From assembly GCF_001625305.1 (NCBI RefSeq), contig NW_017802935.1, forward strand, positions 3,824,793 through 3,888,792: a stretch of DNA of 64,000 nucleotides, in the 5' to 3' direction. Of this stretch, positions 36,920 through 48,400 are shown piece by piece; position 1 is the first letter of the stretch, and each line of letters begins with the position of its first letter. Below the pieces are notes generated by a model. It was not told where the DNA came from, ran no database searches, and saw only the letters and a program-made list of their open reading frames with translations. Both the position numbers and the translations under genes were made by a program. This DNA comes from Branchiostoma belcheri (Eukaryota > Chordata > Leptocardii > Amphioxiformes > Branchiostomatidae).

Positions 36920-39900
36920 ATGGGAGGTGGAGACTTGGTAAGCCGCTAGAATTTACTAGATACGTGTTGAGTTTCCTTACCGATTAAAAAGTAAAACATC
37001 GCGTTACGTTTTGCGTCCATCATAAAAGGTACAAAACTAAGTCTACAGTTTTTTACATGGTTTATCTCTATTTCTATGTAGTACTGGTCAAAAACCCCTC
37101 ACTGGGGCATTACGACCAGGGTGCTGGGTGCACGGCTAAGTGCGGCCGGTGGGGTGATGGTGCTGAAAAGAACAACATGAAAACAACAGAGGGCAAAAAC
37201 CGAAAAATATTATATAATTTGTGCTTATAACTACATGGCCGCACTTGAAGTCCTGATTACATCTGTGGGCAGGGATGGCCCATGTTATCGCAAATTATGT
37301 TCTAAAATCTGACACCGACGTGTGCCTATTTGCTCCCATGACAGAACCTGAAGAAGAGCTGGCACCCTCAGACCCTGCGAAACATCGAGCGAGTCTGGAA
37401 GGCCGAACAAAAGCACGAAGATGAGCGCCGTAAGATCGAGCAACTCCAGAACGAACTCAGGGAGGAGAAAGCTCGGGAGGACATGCAACTGTTCGCTGAA
37501 GAACAGGGAGCCGTTAGGTAGGATTTTCTTCTATTCTACATGGATTAGAAGTTCTTTGTGAACAGAAGAGGTGTCTTAATTCCATAATATGTACAAAATT
37601 TAGGTCTTATAAATCATACAAGCAACGACATTTTATTAAGTTTTTGAGCAAGTCTTGATCCAATTTGTGTATACAGCCTTGTTTTCTTTTGTTATCCTCT
37701 TATTCAATGGCACTGGCATCTTTTATGTAGCCAGGACTGATACTGTTGCTACTACCATGGTTGGTAGCAACTAATACTATCAGAGCAAACATAAACTGAC
37801 CAGGAATATGGCAGGATGGTAGCCTATCTTTTATCGGTAGTAGATGAGGAGATCAGGACAAATTTCATGAGTTTCTGTCTGTCAGTTGAATCATTCTCCA
37901 TCTATCATTTTTGTAGAATGGTACACTGTGGCGTACTGCATGGTGTTACATACCACTGATACCAGTATCTCATCATAATATATCACCGCTTACTTGTGAT
38001 GCAGTCTAATGTTGTGTTTAACTCCTGTAGGAAGAAAGATGACCGTTTGAACTGGATGTACCAGGGCCAGCCTGAAGTGAACCGTGATGACTACCTTCTG
38101 GGGAAGCCCATCGACAAGGCCATTCAGGAGGCCACCGCGGGGAAGTCTGAGGACTCTGGGCTGGCCGATAACGTGCCCGGCGCAACCTTCAGCCAATCAA
38201 ACGTCAACTCAGCTGTGGACATGGCAGCCAAGATTCGCGAAGACCCACTCTTTGCTATCAAGTGAGTGATAGTTGTCTTGTTGTCTTGTCATCTTTTCTT
38301 TCTTTACAGCAAAAGTGTTTAGGACTTTGTACTCTATCTTTCAAAGGAGTTCTGTTGAGTAGATATTCCTAGTAAACAATGTACATCTTAAAATCTCAAG
38401 ATTTCCATCGCCAAAAGCATTGACATAAGTGCATGCTGAATTCCTTTTGTACATGTGTATGTTTGTTGTACCAGTTAGTAAATGTAAGCATTTCTGGATT
38501 ACTCTCTAAAGCCAAATGTGATTGTGATATGAGTGGACAAATAAGGGTAGAAAGAAGTTTTATCTAACGAGAGTTATGTTCATTTATCTGAAAAAATTTG
38601 CTTTGCAGACAACGTGAGCAGCAAAGCAAGAAGGATCTCCTGAACAATCCTGTCAAGATGAAGCAGCTCCAACAAATGGTAAGTTTGTAGCTGTATTTAT
38701 TTATTTATTTATTACAATTCACATGTACATGGAAGGCATGGTGGAACAGGTGGACCTAAGTACACCTTTTCAAGGCCACCATGCCAAAAATGGTATGTAT
38801 GTACATGGTATACAAATGCCAGCAATGGTTCAGCAGTGCACTATAGGACACTATTAGTCTGCGATGGACTGCTGTTCTCAAATTGTGAAATGACTTCCTT
38901 TGGTGTTTGTGTAGCTGAAAGTGACTTTGGACAAGAAGGACAAGAAAAAGAAGAAGAAAGACAAGAAGAAGAAGCACAAGAAGCATAAGCGGTCCAGCAG
39001 CAGTGACAGTGATGAGGGGGCGGGGAGGGGCGTCAACGGACATGCCGCCAGCAAGGCACACAGGTCAAGGTCACGGAGCAGGTCACCACCAGCTGCAAAG
39101 GTCAAACACAGGTCAAAGGTCAGGAGGTCAAGAAGTCTTTCCCAGTCTCCTCAGAGGTCAGGTAACAGACACAAGGCCAGTTTTGAGTCTTATAAAGAGC
39201 GAAGGAGGTCTCGGACTCCCTCCCCCTCAAGGTCAAGGGTGAGGAGAAGGTCAAGGACACCATCTCCAAGGTCAAAAGTCAGTAGACACAGGAAGAGCGA
39301 AAGCAGGTCTCCAAATAAAGCCAGACGGTATCAGTCTAGGTCACCAGTGAGGTCAAGGTCACCTGTGAGAAGAAAGTCAAGGTCACCCATCAGGAAGAAG
39401 TCACAATCACCAGTAAGGAGATCTCCTCGAAGGAAGAGATCCACGTCAAGAAGTGTTTCACCTCCAAGAAGAAACGGACCCCCAGTCAAGAAAGGAGGGA
39501 CTGCCAAGAGGTATGGATCCTGTCTTTATATGTAGTAACTTATAAGCTGCAGTTCTTTACATGTAAAAAGTGACTAAGTTATTAGAGTGTGGTTTGATTT
39601 AGATTGAACATGATATCATTTGTTGGCAACAAACCAGCTGCCTATGACACAGAAAATGTCTTGATATTATTTTGTTTTCTATTGGTCATGCAGGAAGCTT
39701 GATCCAGAAGAACTGGAGCGGCGCCGTCGGGAAATGATGCAGGATGCCAAGACACGAGACGATGAACGGTCACAGCGCGTACAGAAGTACAAGGAGGAAG
39801 CAGCGAAGGAGAGAGAAGAGGACGACAAATTCCGGGGGAAAGAGAGAGCATTCCAGTAAGTTAGGCCATTGATAGCGTTTGAAGTAGACAATTTTAAGGT

Positions 39901-40266
39901 CTAAACATTCCAGAGAAAAAATAGTACTAGTATTGTATCCCTTTTTTTTCATGTTGAACATATACATAAATGTGCTCATAACCACATTGTATTTATACAC
40001 TATCATGTAAGAACGAGTTATCACTTCAGAAAAATAAGGATGTACATATATACTGGAATACATAATGAGGTGAAGAAGACATGTAGTTCTTAATGTAATA
40101 TACATGTAGTTGCCATTTGCATAGTACTAATGATATACACCACTTCTCTTGTTACTACAGTGGATTGCTCACACATACTGCGGCTACAGTTGAGGACAGA
40201 ATCAAGAGGAAGGTCCACTCACTGCAGAGAACTGAAGCTTCCAAGGAAAAGTTCTTCAACAGATGA
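36920..40266 (+). CDS. CWC25: Spliceosome-associated protein CWC25
   Basis: Exons 36920-36937, 37345-37517, 38031-38261, 38609-38678, 38915-39510, 39694-39855 and 40161-40266; phases fit and give 451 residues (human 425). The first coding exon has only 18 bp (MGGGDL), joined to NLKKSWHPQTLRN, which is near identical in all CWC25 proteins. Then come a charged helix, LNWMYQG, VNRDDYLLGKPIDKAI, MAAKIREDPLFAIK and LLNNPVKMKQL. A Lys-rich run (DKKDKKKKKK...KHKKHKR) leads into an Arg/Ser-rich domain of about 150 residues (SRSRSRSPP, RRSRTPSPRS), and the protein ends in a helical RRREMMQDAK-containing segment. CWC25 joins the catalytic spliceosome after Prp2 acts and helps the first transesterification step. 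Confidence 0.95.
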
Positions 40267-41153
40267 AAACTTCTTGTTCTTACCTCAATACATCATAAAA
40301 ACCCTTGTATAATATTGGGACCAGGCAAATTGACACATTTTTCAGTAACCATTGGAATTATCTACTTTTTATGTCATACCATAAGACCATGTCCATGTGT
40401 ATAATGTGCTACTACTGAAAACTTCTTTGATTTAACAATTGCTCACTGTAGCTCTGCATATTTTTTATCTGCTGTAAAAGAACATGCATGTACATACATG
40501 AAAGATATGTTTCAACAGGCGTAAGTGTAACTGTGTGATCATTTTCCCATAATTTGTAATTACATGTTTACTATAAGAATGGAAATGGTGGTTGTACAGA
40601 ATAGGTCAATTAACTTCACATTGAAAAGTGCAGAAGACACAACCTTTCTATTTACTTTTTAAAGCACATTTGTTTGATTATTGTTTGTCTTATATACCTT
40701 TTGTAAATATTTTTGATCAATGTTTTTTTTAGGCACAAACATTTTGTAATCATGATGATCTGACATATTGTAGGCACAGATTTTCCATCTTTTTATTGTA
40801 TGTCAGTATGACCTTACTCTAGGTGTTGTGTGCTTTCATGCAGATAAAGTACACTCCGTAAACAAACCCCACTTCACTGAATCAGTGTCAAACTATTGAC
40901 TGCTTTTACCTAGTAACGTTATTATTACTGAACTGGTAGCTTTCTTTCTGAAAAACTGTAACTATTGGGGCCTAATATAGTAGAGCGCGATGTGGCTCCA
41001 TCTATTTAATCACCGTGATAGTATGAAAGCGTCTACGAACGAAGATGGACATGCGAAAATGATGGTGGCAGCCATGTTCAATGTTGATACTGCAGTTTGT
41101 AACTGAACCGCTGGAGGCCGCTACTGACTGGTCTCCGTGTGGTGGTTCAACGT

Positions 41154-41489
41154 TAGCCTGGTTACCAAACCTATTATAGCTCCCGAGTCCTACATCCTCT
41201 CCGCAAAGCCTCGGGGCCAGTGTTGGACTCGCCCGCGCCAAGTCCCGTAGCTTCCCCCCTCCCCTCCCGTGGTTGTTGCTCGTTGATTTCAGTCTTAGCC
41301 TGACATTCTTCAACCCTTTACCAATCCTAGTAAGCATAGGACTTTTCTGGCAGCCAATATTTCCAACCGGTCTATGAAACCAACCCCGTAGAAATTCCAC
41401 CGCTGTACAGCAATGTGCCTGGGCGGGAAGGCAACGCTCCCAGCACCGTAAACATACCGGGGAGCTCCCGATGGATGGTTACTAGGCTA
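41154..41489. mobile_element. Foldback element, ends TAGCCTGGTTACCA/TGGTTACTAGGCTA
   Basis: Ends pair at 12 of 14 positions and resemble the termini at 10137 and 42052. The inside is GC-richer than the flanks and has no credible gene. No target duplication could be seen. Confidence 0.5.
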
Positions 41490-42051
41490 GCAGTCTTATG
41501 GCTAGTCCTTTGTGTATTTTGAGAATCATAGGAACCCAAACGCACGGACAGGCAGGGCAAAGCTTATACTACACCCCCTTAAAGTGAAGAAAAATAGGCA
41601 AACTCTCAAATGATCAAATTATTGTACAAATGTAGTAGATTGGTTTATTCATGTACTAGTAAGGTTAAATATAAACCTCCTTGATTCATGCAATCACAAT
41701 TGAAAGTCTTGGCAGCCTTCTAAGCCTTAGAGCTGAATTGTAGACTTCTTACATCTTAATTTAACTTTAAACTTTTAGAATGTTTAACCTCAGACTATCG
41801 ATTAAAAAAACATAACGTTAATACAGTTAATCAACGGCACAGTTAATTGAGTTACTAGTACTAGTATTGGATGCCTGTATTGACATTAACATTACTACTG
41901 AAAACTGTTTATTATCATTTTGCTATAAATGTTACAACAATAGGAAAAGTAACATCATGAAGTAACGTTACATGTAATTTCCACCTTCCTATCTTCAATG
42001 AAAACATGGAGGTAGGAGGTTCTAGCATTTTCTCTCTTCTAAGACTAAAGG

Positions 42052-42162
42052 TAGCCTGGGTACCATCCTATTTGTATGCGGGGGCTCCCATAGTCCCCCC
42101 TATTAGAAATATTTCTTAGAGGGGAGTATGGGAGCCACGGCACAAATAGGATGTCCAGGCTA
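42052..42162. mobile_element. Foldback element, 111 bp, ends TAGCCTGG/CCAGGCTA
   Basis: Almost the whole element pairs with itself: CATCCTATTTGT and GGCTCCCATA on the left are matched by complements on the right. Flanks GACTAAAGG and TTCTAAAGG agree at 7 of 9 positions, fitting a decayed 9-bp target duplication like that at 10137. Confidence 0.7.
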
Positions 42163-42456
42163 TTCTAAAGGTTGACTATTGCTACATATCTAAACACAGG
42201 GCTTGAAATTGGTGCACCCAACCTAAAAAATTAGGTGCACAAAAAATGTTTTGGGTGGACCATATAAAACAATAATGACACCTAGTGAGGAGACTGATAA
42301 TTGCAGGGCGTGTGACGTCACAGAAACTAGATCCTTGCCTTGTAAGCCCCCTGACAGCTCTATTGTGTCTGGTATGTGCGTGCGCTCAGGTGTCCCCACA
42401 AGGAAGTGGGGTTGGAAAAAACAAGACACTGCTGATCGTCAACCGCATCTAGTAAA

Positions 42457-45400
42457 ATGTTGTTTTACGCCGGACCTGTGCTTTTGCTGCTCGTTCTGGG
42501 AGGTTCTACAGTCGGTAAGAAGTTTATATTTCACTTTAGTACATCAGAAGGGTGGCCTAGTCGTGAACTCTTGACTTGTTTTTGTACCGCTTTGCCGATG
42601 TTGTTGTTAGAGGAAGTGTCAGACTGCTAGGCAAATATGTCTGCCTTCCTTATCAGTATGTGCATACAGGTGAATGACCCCATATGTTGACAGAAAGCGG
42701 TCCTTCTAAATGTCTAGATTTTTGCCAAGAACACCCATGTCCTACATTTGGTAACAGAAGTTGTGTAAGTTGACCTCCCGTTTACTAGACAGTATTTTAC
42801 CTGGTTTACCAAATGTTATACAGACCTTGCCTCGAGCAAGAAAACTCCAAATGTAATTATGCAGTGCGTAGGAAGTGACTGGATATTGACAATACAGTTT
42901 GACAATCACAAAATAAACATAGTAATCTTTGTACGATCTTTGTTCTGTCAATAATAATGCGATCGTGTAAATGCTATACAAATGGCGTTTCTGTTTTGTG
43001 AATGAGGACTGTTATCATTGTCAAATCCAGCCCCCATAGTCACTCTGCTGTCGCTTGAAAAACAACCAGCCAAAGACCGTGCCAACAAGGAAGTTAGAGA
43101 CCTTCTGATATTAGAAGTTCTGTAACCTCCTTGTTGATTCTATCCTCCTTGGTGCCACCAATCATAAAACGGCTCCTCATCATTATTTTGATGATTAGGA
43201 AATTCCAATGTGCCAACCTGTGATTGGCGCATTGGAATGTAGTGTACCCTACATACGTGTACCCTACATACATGTAGGGTACACGAACCTCGTTTTAAAA
43301 GATCCCTGTAATCTTTTCCCACTATTAACTTCCGTTAGACAGGAACTAAATTAAGTACTTACAGTACACGTTTATTTCAGAGAAAGGTTGTTACCCAGGT
43401 TTGTATGACTGTGCATAATAGAGAGTCGGAGATTATAAGTACTTAAAAGTTTACTTTTTTTTACAGAAATAGACATTATAAACTAGGCATTGACCCTAAT
43501 AAACCATCTCATTAGTTATAAGTTATGTTGTTTTTATGTTGATGAACAGTGAGGTTTTGTCTTTTGACAGCACCCAAACGTAACATAGCTGTTGTCTAAC
43601 ATATCTATTGTCACAGTTCAAAAGGTGAATTGTGACGGATTTATCAATAAGATCGGTGTAAATCATTGAAGTAAAAATACCACACTTATTGGACGATTTT
43701 AATTGAATTTAGAGCCAAGGCATCCTTTCTCACGGTACATTACAATACAAGGTCTGTCTACTTCTATTACTACCAGTACTCATGTAGCTGTAATATTTTG
43801 GCAGAGTCCCTCCCTGAACAGACGTGTCTGCAGTACGCAGAAGATGGAAACTGTGACTTCTACACGGGATGTTTAGAAGATAAATACAGCTGTGGAGACA
43901 AGGGCTACCCTGTTGGCTATGGGCATCGATACTGTACCAAGTTCAGCACATACTACAACGAATTCAACGATGAGGTAAATTGTATGACATTTATGTGTCT
44001 CGGAATGGCATACCATATCATGAACACTAACATTTGATAACCTAGGCAAAAAATGTTGTGTTTCCTGTTTCAGTCCTGAAAAAATTAGGGTCGGTAGGTA
44101 GGGATTATCTCTTTTTTTTTGGTCACACTTTGGCAATGTCTAGTGATCCAACTCATACCAAGGAACTCTTATACAATACATTTTAACAAAGTAAAACTTA
44201 CATGAGGACACTTTTAAAAGTCAATGATGGAAAACTGATTGTATGTACAATGTTTCATCACTCAGGTGTCAGATCATGGATCTCGAAAAGGTCAATCAGC
44301 TTGCAAAATTTATGTATCCTTGCTACGGTCCGAATTTTTTTATAGGGTCGGTCGGGAAACAGGAAATTCCACATTTTTTTCCTTGGCCTAAGGGATTTTG
44401 GGGAGCTTTTGAAGGACTTGTACATCTCACAGGCCTTTTTTGTTTTGTATGTCACTAATGTACAAAACGTATACAGCCTCTTGCAAAAAAGCACAACTTG
44501 TAAAAATCTTCCAAAAGTTTGACGTGTAGTGACATTGTGTCACAATTAGAAACGGTGTGTCAGTAGTAACGGTTACAAGATGATGATCTCTATGTTACAG
44601 GGGAAAGCCTGGATAGACGATGTGCGCAGGTGTCTTATGAGGGCGCTGGTGCCCATATACAAGTCCAACTCCTACAGCTGTGGTGAAGTAAAGACCCTGG
44701 CCTTTACCTCTCACCCGACATGCTACACAGAGAGTGGTGACAGGTTCTGTAAGGTCTTCTGGTCCAACAAACTAGCTCTGCTGAAGGTGTTCGAAGCCGA
44801 CGACTTTTTGGGTGAAGACAGTGCCTTGGCCATAGAACAAGTGAGTAGGACAGTCAAAATATGCTTGTACTGTTAAAGAACAGACATCAGATCTAGAGTA
44901 CAGTGTCATATGACTTTTCCTTTTTGGTCAATGATTCTACTTTGATACTGCTCATATGTAACTTACATAGACTTACGCAAATTTGTTTTTGCCATTTACT
45001 CTTCTCAACCACAGGGAGTTGCGAGAAAATGTATTTTTAATGGTAGAATACAGAAATACCTGTAGGCAACTTACATGTAGGTCAGTGTAATATTGTTACT
45101 GTAAACAGAAGCTGAAAAACGTAGTCTGCTACAGGCTTGGATGGGCTTAAAACTTTCTGAATTTCATGTGCAATTCCCAGATCCTGATGACAGGACTGCA
45201 GTGTTTGTGTGACTACGGAGTTGCTGATGAGATTCACCAAGTTGTGGACGCGACCAGCGACGTCTGGACTAAAGTCTTGGATTTCACAACTCAATTTTGG
45301 CGGGATGATCCAGAAGAAGGTATTTTTCTGTTTTTGTCACTAAAGTTTTTCTTCACAATGTCTCAGCTTGTCTTTTCTTTACAGATATGCAGTGATGGCA

Positions 45401-48400
45401 GAGCAGGTCAAAATCAAATGAAATAAAATGGCCATAAACTTTTCCCTGAATATTGAGGGCCATTGAGGAACAGTGGTGAAAAAAAAGACAACAGATGTAT
45501 GAATTTGACAATACTTTCTAGCCATCCAGGCTGACTGTGAGACCAAGGCTCTACAGGGAGACTGTGATTTCTACAACTGTCTGGAGCGGCGCCACCCGTG
45601 TGGACCGAAGGGATTCGCTTCACGGGAGGGTCGGACTTTGTGTGAGGCTCTCAAGAAGAAGAAAGGACTGTTTAATGCTCAGGTGATGCTATGATAATTA
45701 TTACATACCAGAATTGATGTCAAACAGGCTTTCAACTACCATGATATGTCAGTCTATCTAATACCATGATAAAGCTTAAAGTTAAAACATTTGTTCCAAC
45801 TCAAGGGACTGTTCTCACCTAGAGCTTTTGACCAGTCACTCTGGCCTTCTTCAATAGACTGACCCAGTGAGACTTGTCACATGGCTTCTCTGAAGTGTGA
45901 CGTCAACACTCACTCAAACGTATCTGATTATAATTAGCAATGTCGGCCTCAGTCACAGTTGAGTGACGAGTGATGGGCCCTGATGTAAATAGCCTTTTTC
46001 ACTCCTCTCAGTCTATTAAAGAAGACCAGAGTGACTGGTTGAAACCTCTTTAATAGGCAAGAACTAGCTATCGTGCTAACTTAAAACATGTAACCACCAA
46101 CACAGATTGACTTTGATAATAACATTGTATTCTCATGTTGCAGGGCCAGGCATGGGTAACAGACTTCACCAAGTGCCTGACACGTTCACTGCTCCCGAAG
46201 TACAGAGAGGAGTCAATCTCCTGCAGGCACATCCACAACTTTGGGTACCGGGCACAGGACAGCTGCTTCATAGACACTGGGATATGTGATCTTGTGGAGG
46301 ACAATCAGGTGTGTTGACATATAGACAGAAATAAAAATATGGCATACAAGCATATCAATTACAATACATGACTGTCTTGTCAAAAACCTGTCTCCAAACA
46401 TTATTACCCATGATATACCAAGGCTGTTTGTGAGAACTCCATTCCTATTTGTTGATGCCATAAGCATGGGTTAATGAACTTCAAGAGGAAACCTTAAAAT
46501 TTGCATTTGATTTAGTTTTTTAGATTGGCCAATACTGCACAAGTGTCAAATGATGTTGTTTCCCCTTTTTAACAATCACTGTACTACATTGTGGTGTCAG
46601 TTTTACTTTGAATTGGCCATCTGATAATCACTTTTCTGGTGTTTATGGTCACCATGACATAATGTCTGCCTTGTTTCCTTTGTTCCATTTTGGTGGTTTA
46701 TTTCAGGTGGTTATAGGTCACTGGCAAGGAAATATGTCAGCATAAATGCCTTAAGAGAAAAGTTGACCATTGATGATTATGCCTTCTTTGTATCAATGTG
46801 AACTGTCATGTTGTTATTTTGGGATTATAATTCAAACACTTTGACTTTCAGAATGAGTTTGCTCTCTGGTACATCTCCAACGTGGTTGAGGATAATCGGT
46901 TCCAGCTAGAGCTGTCCACCATCCTGTGCCGCTGTAACCAGTACGAGGGAGGCAGTCGCTACAAACTCAAGTACAGCACCGAGCTTGGCATCCACTTAAA
47001 GCAAAAAGCCCCAGGTGAAATGCAATGTTGAAGTAACATATTTTACATCATAGGCTTTCTCAAATCATTTGATCTTTATTATATATGATCTAGCATGATT
47101 ATACTAGTTATTAAGGAGAGCAGTATCAGGAACATTGCATGGATAGAAAAACATCCTGTCCTTTACATATTTAGGACCTTCCCCTGACCTTGCCCCTGAA
47201 CACTAAAACAATTAAAGTCAACAACCTCCTGACCACCCCTGAACGTTTTAAACATTTTGAAACACTTGGCTGGTGCAACCAAATAATAGCCAACCTCACC
47301 ACATACTAGCTGACCCAGCCGACCTTGTTCCCGACCCTCTGGTACTCCTAACCATGCTTGGAGGGAGTTCGGCCAGTGTTTTGGGTGGCCATATTTGCAA
47401 ATGTGTGACTGTCAGGGCTTAAGTTGCTTTCCACTTGCAGTTGTGGACCAGTCGTCTCCTGCAGACTTACAGTGCACCAGTCAGGGTGGGAAGTGCCAGG
47501 ACTACACCGTAAGGACGTGTCTAGCAGGGTACGAGACAAGCAAGTGTGGCGGCGATGCCTTACGGAGATGCTGTCTTCAGTGTGACTCCTCGTGTAAGTC
47601 CTGTGCCCATGATTAATCTCCAAGCAGATCCCTTTTGGTGGCAAGACAGTATCCATAAGCCAGAGAAGGTCGCCGGCCACTGACGGGTTTGGTGGGGGTA
47701 ACGACAAAAAAAAAAAACGGCCATATATAAAAAGCTAACGATCATTCCCCCACAACCTCTGCTTGGAGAGTACCCAATGATTTATTTGTGTATGAAAACA
47801 TACCGTCAGGGCTACCCAACTAGCCTAAGGCGTAGACCTGACAACTGAACAACATGCACTGTTTGTCGGGAATAATTTTTGAATTTTACATTTGGACAGT
47901 TTGATATACATACTTCATTGACAGGCTCTCATTGAGCTCTTTTGACAATTAATAATGATCTTTCTAATTTTGAAACCTCAGGCCAGTCCAACCACCAGAC
48001 ATGGTCAGCTGGAGACAGCAGTTGTTCTAATGCTGGGGGACACTGTAAGATGGACAGTAACTTCTGCCATGGTCAGTACAGGACTGGGATGTGTGGAGGA
48101 CCTGCTGGGAGGAAGTGTTGTGTTCCAGGTGAGGAAAGAGATAAATTGCTTTTCTCTACCTCATCAACAACATAACAAAACTGCTATATATAATGATGTC
48201 AACCCTCAATATATTTATTATTATAATAATAGTTCTTCTATACCTAGAAATTAGAATTGATCTTTTCCAGCTGTCTTAAACTGTACAGTTTATCAGCAAT
48301 CATTATCATAATGTCAGTCAGTGTTCTCAGTTCAGGTTTAAACCACTGTTTCATGCCTCTCATCCTTTTTGCTTTCTATGTCTCTGATTGAACATTATAT

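Noticed and set aside
41002..41400. Minus-strand open frame of 132 codons
   Set aside because: It runs into a foldback element and has no domain or splice context.
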